33,729 nt of DNA from an uncultured Clostridium sp. (GTDB lineage Bacteria; Bacillota; Clostridia; TANB77; CAG-508). A model generated the notes under the pieces. That model made no database searches. It was not told the origin of the DNA and was given only the letters and a program-made list of their open reading frames with translations. Where the stretch lies: the NCBI GenBank assembly GCA_945949485.1, contig CAMFER010000012.1, positions 1-33,729 of the forward strand, given 5' to 3'. A program made the translations under genes and the position numbers. Shown here one piece after another: positions 10,940-18,481 of this stretch; the stretch's first letter is position 1, and each line of letters starts with the position of its first letter.

Positions 10940-11163
10940 ATTGTTTTAAAGACCAATCATCAAATTTCTTAAAACCCTTGATATATCTAAAAGAACAGAC
11001 TTTTTAACTTTTGTTATAAACATTTTAACTACTTCAAATCCTTACTAAAAATTTAATCTAATTTAAGATGAGCTATAGCCATTGAAATTAAAGGGTTTTA
11101 GGCATTTTTGAATTTTTGTTTTTCCCTGTAGGTATCTGTAGGAACGTGTGAATTTTTCTCCTC

Positions 11164-11228
11164 TTGCAGAAACTTTTTAGTAAAATTGCAGAAACTCAAA
11201 ATTTAAAATTGCAGAAAATTGCAGAAAC
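11164..11228 (+). repeat. Four direct TTGCAGAAA repeats, left arm-type sites
   Basis: Copies are at 11164-11173, 11186-11195, 11209-11218 (TTGCAGAAAA) and 11219-11228, all in the same orientation. The same word recurs near the integrase at 27536 and 27664 and, with one change, at 27548. Location near both att cores suggests binding sites for the integrase N-terminal domain. Confidence 0.65.
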
Positions 11229-11233
11229 CATTT

Positions 11234-11557
11234 TTAATTATTTTCTAACATTTTTATTTTTTCTTTTAGTTCTTTTTCTAACTCATATTTTTTTGCAATA
11301 GGCAATAATAAATAACAACTTTCTAATATAAATTTTTTATCTAAATCGTCATTTGGTACTTTTTCAATAATATCCATAATCATTTTTTTATAATATTCAT
11401 CTTTATTGATATAGCATTTATTTTTTTCGCATTGTTCTTCTGTCAAAGATAAATAAGTTTGTCCGTACAACACATTTCTTTTTTTAGTAAATCTCAAACA
11501 AGATTCTTTTTTACTACAGTTTTCATTACTGCAATGGCTTAATGAACTTTCTAACAT
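11234..11557 (-). CDS. Small cysteine-rich protein of unknown function
   Basis: 107 aa if begun at the ATG at 11557, which has AAAGGAT about 9 nt upstream; an ATG six codons earlier lacks a binding site. The N-terminal half holds two Cys groups (CSNENCSKKESC and, about 25 residues later, CEKNKC), possibly a metal or disulfide module. The C-terminal half is charged and helical. It is the last gene of the minus-strand block, 640 nt after the membrane-protein operon, next to the left arm sites. No family was recognised. Confidence 0.6.
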   Translation of the reverse strand: MLESSLSHCSNENCSKKESCLRFTKKRNVLYGQTYLSLTEEQCEKNKCYINKDEYYKKMIMDIIEKVPNDDLDKKFILESCYLLLPIAKKYELEKELKEKIKMLENN

Positions 11558-12171
11558 AAAATTATATCCTTTCATATAAATTTTTTATATATTCACATTG
11601 TATCATAAAATGTAATATTCGTTAAGTAGTTTTTATATACTTCCCAAAATTCCAAAACATAGTCCCAAAACTCTTAAAATATCATCTACAACAAATTATA
11701 CTTCTATACACCAAAATCGAAAATAAAGCCGTTTAAATGAATTTATTAAAATTTTATTTCTATACGTGACTCATACAGACGTTTTTATTTTTGAGGTATA
11801 TAATTTATCATCTTATTTATGAAAGTGTCTGTATCTTTTGTGTAGTGTGTAGAGTAACGCATTTATGAAGTATATTTTTAATTATAAAAGGTCGAATATC
11901 GTATTTAATAAAATTTTGATTTTATGTATGAAAAAGGTGTTGATATTATTGACTTTCAACCCTTATATATTTTTACAGATTTTAGTTGTGTGATGTTGTT
12001 TGATTGAAGTATCAATATTTTTGTGTGGTGTTGTGTGTTAGGTGGTGTAGTGATAAAGTGTAACAATAGGTAGCTAACTCTTATAAAGTCAAAATTTTTA
12101 TTTCAATTTTTTAAAAATTCGGTGTGAAAAATGATTACTAACATATAAAAAACGTTTTAAAATAGATGATA
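11558..12171. other. Gene-free 0.6 kb with G/T-rich tracts, possible origin region
   Basis: No credible gene. The plus strand has G/T-rich, C-poor tracts (about 11836-11855 and 11985-12060, words such as TGTGTGGTGTTGTGTG), and a hairpin-forming segment lies near 11934-11964. A similar G/T-rich word occurs at 20344-20380. Strand-biased tracts of this kind are seen in transfer or replication origins, but nothing here is specific enough to call one. Confidence 0.3.
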
Positions 12172-12201
12172 TTTTAAAAAAAAGAGGTTGTTACACCTCT
12201 T
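12172..12201 (-). terminator. Terminator of the membrane-protein operon
   Basis: On the minus strand AAGAGGT and ACCTCTT form a 7-bp stem overlapping the stop codon of the DUF5050-like gene, followed by an eight-T run. Confidence 0.75.
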
Positions 12202-13207
12202 AATCTTGTTTTATTTCCTCAAACACAGAACGTTTATAATCAGTATTTATCAATATTTTATTGTTATCATAAACACCAAAAGTCGTTAAGTTAGGAAAGT
12301 AAACACCTAATCCTGAATATAGTTCTTTTAATGATGTATTTTTAGTTGAAGTTCCCTCCATATCATACCAACAAATATAATTTGATGATATTTTCTTTTC
12401 TAAAACACCAATTTCATTATTTACTATAATATACAAATTCATTAAACTATTTTCCATTGATAATATTTTCTTATTTTCTTTACCGTCTAAACTTATTCCA
12501 TAAATTGCATTACCGTCAGTTATATTTGAAACGTATATTGTATCATCTAATATACATATATGCTCGACTTTATCTGTAAATATGGATTGTTTTTCTTTTC
12601 CTAACAAATTCACTTTATATAATTGATTATTTTTATTAGAAATATAATAAATATACTTGTCATATATTGTAAATTCTTTTACATCTTCATCTGTTATTGC
12701 TTTTACTTTATTTGTTGTTAAGTCTAATCTACGTAAATTGTTATAAAAGGAATCTCCTTCTATATAATATAAATAATCATTTACAATATACATTGCTTTT
12801 GCTCTATCTAAAACTCTTTCTCTATTACTACCGTCTTTATTCATTTTAAATATTGCGTGTTCATCATCATTTATATAATATAATTGATTGTTATATAAAT
12901 TCAAATATCTACCTTTTGCTGTTGTCAACTCTGTTTTGCTATCATCTTTTTTTGATTTTTTGAATATATAATAAGAATCCCTATAATTATTTACTGAATA
13001 ATATATATAATCTTCATCTTCCACCAAAATACCTTTATTCATATTATTTACTGATGAATTCCCATATACAGAATTCTCAACATTATTTATTTGATTATTT
13101 TCTATAACCTTACTTATTTGACTATACCCTATAATAATCAATAATACAAGTGCTATACCAATTATAATAAATAACTTTTTATTACTTTTCTTTTTTTCTT
13201 GTTCCAT
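12200..13207 (-). CDS. Membrane-anchored DUF5050-like beta-propeller protein
   Basis: 335 aa; a short basic N-terminus, a membrane helix at about residues 10-28, then an extracytoplasmic domain made of repeated strands of the type LYYINDDEHAIFKMNKDG and YIYYISNKNNQLYKVN. Such Y-Y-I...L/I-x-K/R-x-N/D-x-D-G repeats are typical of DUF5050 and related propeller folds, often on Firmicute cell surfaces. The start ATG has GGAGATG upstream. It is the last gene of a tightly packed operon (17 nt after the coiled-coil gene), and all four larger members have membrane segments. The function is unknown; a sensor or scaffold at the envelope is an inference. Confidence 0.65.
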   Translation of the reverse strand: MEQEKKKSNKKLFIIIGIALVLLIIIGYSQISKVIENNQINNVENSVYGNSSVNNMNKGILVEDEDYIYYSVNNYRDSYYIFKKSKKDDSKTELTTAKGRYLNLYNNQLYYINDDEHAIFKMNKDGSNRERVLDRAKAMYIVNDYLYYIEGDSFYNNLRRLDLTTNKVKAITDEDVKEFTIYDKYIYYISNKNNQLYKVNLLGKEKQSIFTDKVEHICILDDTIYVSNITDGNAIYGISLDGKENKKILSMENSLMNLYIIVNNEIGVLEKKISSNYICWYDMEGTSTKNTSLKELYSGLGVYFPNLTTFGVYDNNKILINTDYKRSVFEEIKQD

Positions 13208-13224
13208 AAATTTTTACATCTCCA

Positions 13225-14184
13225 TTACTTATATTGACTAGCATATTTTTCAAAAATATCAGGGTATTTACTTTGATATGAATATCCTATATTTTTTACG
13301 TTATCATAACTTTCTTTTGCCTGTTCTTTAGTAATGCCAAACTTTTTAGCACACTTTGAATATGCCTTATCATCTGTTATTGTATTTTTTTCATTCCAAG
13401 CAATTAAATTAAAATAACAATAAACTTCATAATCAAATTTTTCTTTTTCAATCCTTTCTTTTTCTTCTTGTTTTTTGCGTTCTTCTTCTGCTTTCTTTTC
13501 TTCTTCTACTTTTTGTTCACAGGTTTTATATAAATTTGTTATTGTTTCATTTTTTAAATGTTTAAAGTCTTCTAAAATACTTTTGGTAGATGAATAATCT
13601 CCTTTACTTATTCTATCTTGTGCAACTTGAACAACTTGTTCTATTGCTTTATCTTGTATTTTATCTTGTTCTTTTTTTGCAATCTTTTGTCCCTCTTTGC
13701 ACAAACCATAGGCATTACGTATATCATTTAATTCTGAAAAAGCTTCTCTATATTGTTCATTTATAATGTATTTTTTGTTTACTGTATTTATCATTTTATA
13801 AAGTTCAATTAATTGTTGTTTCTCTTTTATGGTATTTTTGTAATCGTCTTTTACATTACTTTTTTGAGCTAATTCAAACCAATTAATACTTTTTTCTTCT
13901 TTTCCAAATTTTCCATTTTTTATTCTTTCAATTTCTTCGTCCATTACCTTATATAATTCCTGATATGCCTTTTCCTCAAAACTTGACTTCAAAATAGAGT
14001 GCTTATCTATAAGTGATTGAAATTCATTCCAACCTGATTCTTTTTTTACAGAAATGTAACATTGTTTTAAATCATCATTATAATTTATTATTTGTATTAT
14101 TGCTATAATTAGTACCATAATTAATATAAATCCAATTATCAACAATTTAGATTTATTTTTTTCTACAAATTCATTAAAAACCAT
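13225..14184 (-). CDS. Membrane-anchored coiled-coil protein
   Basis: 319 aa; one membrane helix at about residues 14-32 followed by a largely helical domain of charged repeats. A strong coiled coil lies at about 222-250 (runs of KKAEEERKKQEEKERIEKEK), and a small C-terminal domain follows, with YSKCAKKFGITKEQAKESYDNV, resembling a short helical DNA- or protein-binding motif. It sits 25 nt downstream of the zinc-ribbon gene and 17 nt upstream of the DUF5050-like gene, so the products probably act in one membrane complex. No family was recognised with confidence. Confidence 0.6.
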   Translation of the reverse strand: MVFNEFVEKNKSKLLIIGFILIMVLIIAIIQIINYNDDLKQCYISVKKESGWNEFQSLIDKHSILKSSFEEKAYQELYKVMDEEIERIKNGKFGKEEKSINWFELAQKSNVKDDYKNTIKEKQQLIELYKMINTVNKKYIINEQYREAFSELNDIRNAYGLCKEGQKIAKKEQDKIQDKAIEQVVQVAQDRISKGDYSSTKSILEDFKHLKNETITNLYKTCEQKVEEEKKAEEERKKQEEKERIEKEKFDYEVYCYFNLIAWNEKNTITDDKAYSKCAKKFGITKEQAKESYDNVKNIGYSYQSKYPDIFEKYASQYK

Positions 14185-14209
14185 TTTAATTTCTCCTTAC
14201 ATAAAATTT

Positions 14210-14653
14210 TTATTTTTTATCTTTTATATCTTGAAGAAGTTGTATTACTTCTGCAAATCCCAATATAAAAATACCATTTATAAAACTTGCAACTATAATT
14301 CCAATACATAATCCCCAATTAAATTCATAACCATAATAACCAACTCCAAAAGAATCTCCTAAAACGCCTCCTACTATAAAACCACATATAATTTCAATAA
14401 CTGCTATTACTCTTAATATTTTTGCCATTTTATTGCTTTCTGTACTAGCCATATTAGTATTATAATTTTCTTTATAGTTATAATTTTTCTCCTCATTTTT
14501 ACTATTTCTAGTTGTATTATTTTTATAAAGTTTTGCACCACAACTTTTGCAAGTTGTCCTAGTTGCCTCATTTTCTTCGTAACATTTTTCACAGATAATT
14601 ATATTATTACTTGTTTCAATTCCCATTGCTCTTAGTTCTTCATCACTTGCCAT
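14210..14653 (-). CDS. Zinc-ribbon membrane protein
   Basis: 147 aa. The N-terminal part has a CxxC-x10-CxxC zinc ribbon (C21, C24, C35, C38; ICEKCYEENEA then TTCKSCGAKL), an Asn-rich linker at about 44-75, and two membrane helices at about 80-101 and 113-135. Zinc-ribbon plus transmembrane proteins are common in Firmicutes, usually with envelope-related or unknown roles. It begins two bases after the end of the multi-pass membrane gene, consistent with translational coupling. Confidence 0.65.
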   Translation of the reverse strand: MASDEELRAMGIETSNNIIICEKCYEENEATRTTCKSCGAKLYKNNTTRNSKNEEKNYNYKENYNTNMASTESNKMAKILRVIAVIEIICGFIVGGVLGDSFGVGYYGYEFNWGLCIGIIVASFINGIFILGFAEVIQLLQDIKDKK

Positions 14654-14655
14654 TT

Positions 14656-15180
14656 TTATTTTCCTCCTTTTAATAATTCATAATAATTATAGAAATATGG
14701 TACTATTGTTATATGTGCCAAATGTTTTATAAAGTATGACACATCTATGCCAATACTACATCTTATTAATTGATATACAGATAATCCAATTACTATAATT
14801 GCAAAAGTTTTATTGTTTATTAATTTTATTTTTCTCAACAAGATATTACAAAAATATAATGTCATTATAATCAATAACAAATCATCTAATGTAAAAAATT
14901 CTCCCTCTGCTATTCCTAAAACTATACTTGCTACTATACTTGTTATATATGTTAGTATTAATGTATAATTAGCGAATTTAATATTTCCTTTTTGTTTAAA
15001 CATTCGTGTTAATACTGTAGCAAAATATATTATCAATCCTATAAAATATACATAGAAAATATTGTATATTACTGAATAATGACTAAACAAAAATATAGAT
15101 ATTAACATCAAAATACTACCAGTCAAACCTAAAATTGCCGTTTTTTTAGGACTACTCATAAATTCCTTTATTTTTTCCAA
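14656..15180 (-). CDS. Multi-pass membrane protein of unknown function
   Basis: 174 aa if begun at the TTG at 15178-15180, which has GGAGGTGG five bases upstream; a TTG five codons earlier overlaps that site and is less likely. About five hydrophobic helices are visible (roughly residues 15-32, 36-55, 67-85, 88-107 and 118-135), and the product is otherwise featureless. It is part of the cargo operon and overlaps no neighbour; the next gene starts two bases after its stop. Confidence 0.55.
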   Translation of the reverse strand: MEKIKEFMSSPKKTAILGLTGSILMLISIFLFSHYSVIYNIFYVYFIGLIIYFATVLTRMFKQKGNIKFANYTLILTYITSIVASIVLGIAEGEFFTLDDLLLIIMTLYFCNILLRKIKLINNKTFAIIVIGLSVYQLIRCSIGIDVSYFIKHLAHITIVPYFYNYYELLKGGK

Positions 15181-15228
15181 ATTCTCCACCTCCAATCAAC
15201 CAAAATCAAAATTTTTAAATTTTAAAAC

Positions 15229-15450
15229 TTAAAAACTAATAACTTTTTTATTCTGATTACAATTCAAATTATTACAATACTCACAAGCCCAATCATAATA
15301 ATAGTATTTTGTATTTTTACATTTTTGTTCTGTAAATCCTTTTAAATTTTCAATTTCTAATTCTATTAAGTCTTTTGCTATATCTAGTGAATCTCGTTCT
15401 ATGCAAATTTTAATTCTATTTAATAATTCAAGCATTTTTAATTCTTCCAT
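15229..15450 (-). CDS. Small Cys-containing protein, paralogue A
   Basis: 73 aa from the ATG at 15450 (AAAAGG nine bases upstream). It aligns along its length with the gene before it: both have MEE..., LLN, EIENLK, a Thr-Glu-x-x-Cys-Lys string and a terminal C-x2-C-x3-LNCN motif. The four cysteines could bind a metal. The stop of the upstream paralogue and this start are separated by one base (TGA-A-ATG), so translation is coupled. Function unknown. Confidence 0.55.
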   Translation of the reverse strand: MEELKMLELLNRIKICIERDSLDIAKDLIELEIENLKGFTEQKCKNTKYYYYDWACEYCNNLNCNQNKKVISF

Positions 15451-15451
15451 T

Positions 15452-15676
15452 TCAAACATCCTTTTTAGTTGCATTATTCTGATTATTATTACAATTCAAA
15501 TTCTTACAAACTCTACAATATGCCTTATTTAACTTAAATCTCTTACAATTTTTTTCAGTGATTGATTTTAAATTCTCAATTTCTTGTTTTACAAGTCTTT
15601 TAGCCTCATACGAGCGATTTCTAACAATTAGCCAATTTAACCTATGTAATATATTTAACAAAGTCATTTCTTCCAC
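15452..15676 (-). CDS. Small Cys-containing protein, paralogue B
   Basis: 74 aa from a GTG at 15674-15676 with AAGGAAG seven bases upstream. Alignment with the downstream paralogue begins exactly at this GTG, which decides the start. The helical N-terminal half (LLNILHRLNWL) is followed by EIENLKSITEKNC and a C-x2-C-x3-LNCN ending, probably a small metal-binding or redox module. It is the first gene of the cargo operon, facing an XRE regulator. Confidence 0.55.
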   Translation of the reverse strand: MEEMTLLNILHRLNWLIVRNRSYEAKRLVKQEIENLKSITEKNCKRFKLNKAYCRVCKNLNCNNNQNNATKKDV

Positions 15677-15713
15677 GATTTTAACTTCCTTTTTTCTACA
15701 AATTTCTAGCATT

Positions 15714-15758
15714 ATCTTAACACATTTGTTTGACACGTGCAAGTGCTACTTTTATATG
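15714..15758. promoter_or_regulatory. Overlapping divergent promoters, cargo operon and XRE gene
   Basis: Plus strand: TTGACA 15730-15735, 17 nt, TATATG 15753-15758, reading toward the XRE gene. Minus strand: TTGCAC 15742-15737, 17 nt, TAAGAT 15719-15714, reading toward the cargo operon. The -35 regions interlock, so one bound regulator would affect both. Confidence 0.5.
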
Positions 15759-15806
15759 TGCTATTATTATAAAATACTCTCAATATAGTAGAAATGAGGG
15801 TATAAT

Positions 15807-16028
15807 ATGATAAAATTAAATGTAGAAAAAATCTTAAAAAGTCAAGGAAAAACAAAAGAATGGCTATGTGATAAAATGGATATTTCTCACTATAATCTAA
15901 ACAGAGCGATAAATGGTAAAACACAATCCATATCTTATAAATATTTACAAGGTTTTTGTAAAGCCCTTAACTGTTCATTTGATGAACTGATGTCAATTGT
16001 TGATGATGAAGAAAGTAAATGTGTTTAA
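15807..16028 (+). CDS. XRE-family helix-turn-helix regulator
   Basis: 73 aa Cro/CI-type DNA-binding protein consisting of little more than the HTH domain: KTKEWLCDKMDISHYNLNRAINGK spans the recognition region and SFDELMSIV closes the fold. GAGGGT precedes the ATG. It is divergent from the cargo operon with interlocking promoters, so it probably represses that operon, itself or both. Its stop codon overlaps the stop of the convergent gene by two bases. Confidence 0.8.
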   Translation: MIKLNVEKILKSQGKTKEWLCDKMDISHYNLNRAINGKTQSISYKYLQGFCKALNCSFDELMSIVDDEESKCV

Positions 16029-16276
16029 CTGTTGTAAATCTTTTGTATTTCTTCATCAATTTTTTTGCCATTTTTTATAGTTTTTTTGTCATTCTCTCCA
16101 TATTTTTTGATGTATTCTCTGTGTTTTTCTATTAAATTTTTTATTTTTGGGTTAGTAGCTATTTTTAGCCCTTTTCTATATATTGCAATAGTTTTTAATG
16201 ATTCATCTTTCCAATTTTCTTTTTGTAATGAGTTTTCTATATCTTCTAATATGCTGATTGCAACTTCTTTTTCCAT
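16025..16276 (-). CDS. Hypothetical helical protein
   Basis: 83 aa. The start is the ATG at 16276, with AAGGAG seven to eight bases upstream and a perfect promoter at 16345-16317. The frame is open further upstream, but that part is the antisense of the next regulator gene. The product is highly charged and helical (MEKEVAISILEDIENS...KKIDEEIQKIYNS). No family was recognised. It is sandwiched between two small XRE regulators, an arrangement typical of immunity or toxin-control cassettes, but nothing in the sequence proves a toxin. Confidence 0.6.
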   Translation of the reverse strand: MEKEVAISILEDIENSLQKENWKDESLKTIAIYRKGLKIATNPKIKNLIEKHREYIKKYGENDKKTIKNGKKIDEEIQKIYNS

Positions 16277-16316
16277 TATAAATTTACTCCTTTTTGGTAA
16301 TAATAATATTGTTAAT

Positions 16317-16345
16317 ATTATACCGTTTCGAACGTATAATGTCAA
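16317..16345 (-). promoter_or_regulatory. Consensus promoter with palindromic spacer
   Basis: TTGACA and TATAAT at exactly 17 nt on the minus strand. The spacer holds TTCGAA flanked by ATACG and ACGGTAT, a near-palindrome and therefore a likely operator for one of the neighbouring XRE proteins. Confidence 0.75.
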
Positions 16346-16397
16346 ACCGTAATATTTTTGATATTCTATATTAGAAATATTAAAATGAGGTAAGAAA

Positions 16398-16661
16398 ATG
16401 AGTAAATTTGATAGTAATAATATAGGGAATAATTTAATAAAAGTAGACGGTAATGTAATTTTTAAACTACAAGAAGTTATTGATAGAGTTGGAACTACAA
16501 AATATGCTCTTTCAAGAAAAACAAATATAAGGTATGATACAATTTGCAATTATTGTAAGGGAAATGTAGCTTTAATAAATGTTGAATATCTAAAAATATT
16601 CTGTAATATTTTAGATTGTCAAATAGAAGATATAATTGAGTATAAAAATGAAAAGAACTAA
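16398..16661 (+). CDS. XRE-family helix-turn-helix regulator
   Basis: 87 aa Cro/CI-type regulator. Helices of the HTH are visible in FKLQEVIDRVGTTKYALSRK and YDTICNYCKGN, ending with the usual LDCQIEDIIEY. ATG with GAGG about seven bases upstream. It is divergent from the 83-aa gene whose promoter carries a palindrome, the probable operator. A shared terminator separates it from the convergent gene downstream. Confidence 0.8.
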   Translation: MSKFDSNNIGNNLIKVDGNVIFKLQEVIDRVGTTKYALSRKTNIRYDTICNYCKGNVALINVEYLKIFCNILDCQIEDIIEYKNEKN

Positions 16662-16692
16662 CTTACTGATGTGTAAATTAGTTCTTATTTTT
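16653..16692. terminator. Bidirectional terminator
   Basis: AAGAACTAA (16653-16661) pairs with TTAGTTCTT (16678-16686), followed by ATTTTTT on the plus strand. It lies between two convergent genes and overlaps the end of the XRE gene. Confidence 0.75.
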
Positions 16693-16958
16693 TAATAATC
16701 TAAAGTTATTTTTATATCGTTTGACATCTCCATATATATTGTGTTTCCGTCTATTTCAATATCTTCTAAATATTGTAATTCTATGATAAAATCCTGATGT
16801 TGTTCATCTGAAATAATCAATTTTTCATTACTTACTATGATTTTAGAATGATATATTGTAATATGATATTGAATAGACTGTTGTAGCTCAATATAAACAT
16901 CTTGATTTTGAAAATCTATCATTTTTTGTTTTAATTCTTCAATTATTTCATCATTCAT
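16692..16958 (-). CDS. Hypothetical protein
   Basis: 88 aa, acidic, with a helical start (EIIEELKQKMIDF) and an alternating beta-type second half. The start codon overlaps the stop of the small HTH gene (ATGA), so the two are translationally coupled. No family was recognised; a partner or anti-repressor of the HTH protein is possible. Confidence 0.6.
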   Translation of the reverse strand: MNDEIIEELKQKMIDFQNQDVYIELQQSIQYHITIYHSKIIVSNEKLIISDEQHQDFIIELQYLEDIEIDGNTIYMEMSNDIKITLDY

Positions 16959-17128
16959 CTTTTTACCTCCAATTTCTCTAGTATTCTATAAAAACTTGTT
17001 TTTCCAATTTTTAAATTTCTGTAGGTAGTAACTGCTTTTTGTTCTCCGTTCAAGTATTTTTGAATTTCTGATTTTAATAATTGTTTATCAATATTTAATT
17101 TTGGTCTTCCGATTTTTAAATTTTTCAT
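16955..17128 (-). CDS. Small resolvase-like HTH protein
   Basis: 57 aa. It starts with MKNLKIGRPKLN and ends with IGKTSFYRILEKL, the GRPxL...G-x-S/T-x-x-T/S-F/L-YR layout of the C-terminal helix-turn-helix found in serine resolvases and small DNA-binding proteins. ATG at 17128 with GGAGG 11 nt upstream; it lies only 18 nt after the second recombinase gene in the same direction. It is probably a directionality or regulatory partner of that recombinase. Confidence 0.6.
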   Translation of the reverse strand: MKNLKIGRPKLNIDKQLLKSEIQKYLNGEQKAVTTYRNLKIGKTSFYRILEKLEVKR

Positions 17129-17146
17129 AATTCTTAAATCCTCCTT

Positions 17147-18054
17147 TTATTTATGAATTTCTGCTTTTTCTTTCATTTCTTTTAAACTAGGATTCAAATA
17201 TACCTGTGTAGAGGCTATGCTTGAATGTCCGTAATAAATATTGAATTTCACTCAAACTATATTCTCCATATTCTCCTGTACCGTCCCTTTTTAGTCTAAC
17301 ACTAGCCCAATTATGTCTTTCTTGATGACATTTAACAATATCACTATGTTTGCTAAATATTTTTTCTACGGCACTTCTACTAATTTGTTCGCTCTGTCTA
17401 GTATTAAATAAGTAGTTTCCTTTGCTTGGTCTAACCTTTAATAATTCAATAATAGCATTTTTAATTTTTGTATTTATGAATATTATTCTCTGTTTATCTC
17501 CTTTACCTGACCTTACAATCAATTCCATACTATTAAAATTATAATCATCTAAAGTAATATTGATTGCCTCTGATACTCTGACACCGACAAAATTCCATAA
17601 TACATACTAAACAATAATTTCTAATCCTTTCAAAATTGTTCAAACTCCTGCAATCACTTTCTAAAATGTTTTGCCTAAATTTTTTTATATCTTCATTTGT
17701 TACTTTGCAAGGATTTATACCATTTTTTTGAATTTTTATTTTGTCTTTTGATGTAATTACTATATTTTTTTGCTTACCTGTTTCTACAAGATACTCATTA
17801 AATTTTACTAATCCTGAAATATATTGATTGATACTTTCTGCTCGTAAAGGCAATCCTTTTTTACTTTTCTTAATTTTTCTTATATAGAATATGAAATCAA
17901 CTATATTTTCTCTTATTAACTTTTTAAATTCTACATTTGTACTATCTAATAACCATTTTTTATAAATTTCTACTGCTAAAATATAATTATTTATTGTTTG
18001 TTCACTTTTCTTTTCCATTTTCAAATATTTTTTAAATTCTTCCACTATAAACAC
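17147..18054 (-). CDS. XerC/D-like tyrosine recombinase with two CGG +1 shift sites
   Basis: Site-specific recombinase of normal size (301 aa) when two +1 shifts are applied, each at an in-frame CGG. The N-terminal SAM-like core-binding domain occupies about residues 1-110. The catalytic domain then shows Gly157-Val-Arg159 (GVRVSE, Arg I), K184 (GKGDK), HQERH (His-x-x-Arg), and after the second shift Gly275-His276 (LLGHSS) with the tyrosine in STQVYLNP. Both restored glycines are invariant or nearly so in this family. The final Tyr and His lie only in the shifted frame, so the zero-frame product could not be active. ATG at 18054 follows a GGAGG. Direct repeats lie just upstream. It could instead be a pseudogene, but the two identical lesions, each exactly at CGG before GGN, argue otherwise. 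Confidence 0.8.
17229..17231 (-). other. In-frame CGG +1 shift site 2 in the recombinase
   Basis: The codons read TTA CGG ACA (in the frame set by the first shift). Dropping the C gives TTA GGA CAT (Leu-Gly-His), the LLGHSS box that carries a catalytic histidine, and leads to the catalytic tyrosine. Confidence 0.75.
17584..17586 (-). other. In-frame CGG +1 shift site 1 in the recombinase
   Basis: The codons read TGT CGG TGT. Dropping the C gives TGT GGT GTC AGA (Cys-Gly-Val-Arg), the G-x-R motif with catalytic Arg I. Removing one T of the nearby TTTT run would also restore the frame, so this site is slightly less diagnostic. Confidence 0.65.
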
Positions 18055-18058
18055 CTCC

Positions 18059-18187
18059 TAAAAAATAATGTAGAACTAAATTATCTCTATTTCTAAAAAA
18101 TAAAGTGGAACTAAATAGTCTATTTGCTATCTAAATTATCTATTTTTAATTTTTACTTCCACATTATTACTATAAAGTAGAACTGAG
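18059..18187 (+). repeat. Direct repeats upstream of the second recombinase
   Basis: Two 23-bp copies at 18059-18081 and 18094-18116 differ at two positions and share the core GT(A/G)GAACTAAAT. A shorter third copy (TAAAGTAGAACTGAG) is at 18173-18187. They may be binding sites of the recombinase or its operator. Confidence 0.6.
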
Positions 18188-18203
18188 TTTTATTTTAATT
18201 TTA

Positions 18204-18241
18204 GGCTACTATATAACATATATAGTAATTACATAGTAGCC
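18204..18241. repeat. Alternative inverted repeats GGCTACTAT/ATAGTAGCC
   Basis: A perfect 9-bp inverted repeat (18204-18212 with 18233-18241) overlaps a second perfect one (18207-18215 with 18219-18227, loop ACA). The two stems are mutually exclusive, so this is a possible switch, or a recombination or terminator structure. Confidence 0.55.
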
Positions 18242-18253
18242 ATTGATATTTTT

Positions 18254-18319
18254 TTATTTACTGCAACTGTAAATTGCCATTACAATTATAATAATTGCTT
18301 TCAAAATTACAAATAACAT
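18254..18319 (-). CDS. Possible 21-aa hydrophobic peptide
   Basis: ATG at 18319 with GGAGGAC nine bases upstream, encoding one Lys-bearing, Ile/Val-rich helix and ending in YSCSK. It begins four bases after the 52-aa gene of the same operon. It could be a small membrane peptide or a chance frame; only the binding site and the hydrophobicity support it. Confidence 0.35.
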   Translation of the reverse strand: MLFVILKAIIIIVMAIYSCSK

Positions 18320-18322
18320 CTG

Positions 18323-18481
18323 TTAGTCCTCCAATTCTGCAAATTCTACAATAACTTTGTTATCTCTGAAAAAATATCCGTTATACTCTAATCTTTTACC
18401 ATTTATAACATTTACATATTTTAATTTTCCATTTGTTCTTAATTGTTTCAATACTTCTTTTTCTATTTCTGATAATTGCAT
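18323..18481 (-). CDS. Small hypothetical protein
   Basis: 52 aa, with a helical start (LSEIEKEVLKQLR) followed by beta-type residues (KYVNVINGKRLEYNGYFF). Its ATG shares a base with the stop of the preceding gene (TAATG), and GGAGG lies 11 nt upstream within that gene. Tight coupling and the ribosome binding site support expression. No family was recognised. Confidence 0.55.
   Translation of the reverse strand: MQLSEIEKEVLKQLRTNGKLKYVNVINGKRLEYNGYFFRDNKVIVEFAELED

Noticed and set aside
16358-16386. TTGATA-17-TAAAAT as promoter for the 87-aa XRE gene
   Set aside because: The start point would fall at or after the ribosome binding site, so it cannot serve the gene as annotated.
16277-16549. 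N-terminal extension of the 83-aa gene
   Set aside because: It runs antisense through the start of the XRE gene and across its own promoter; the internal ATG has a proper ribosome binding site.
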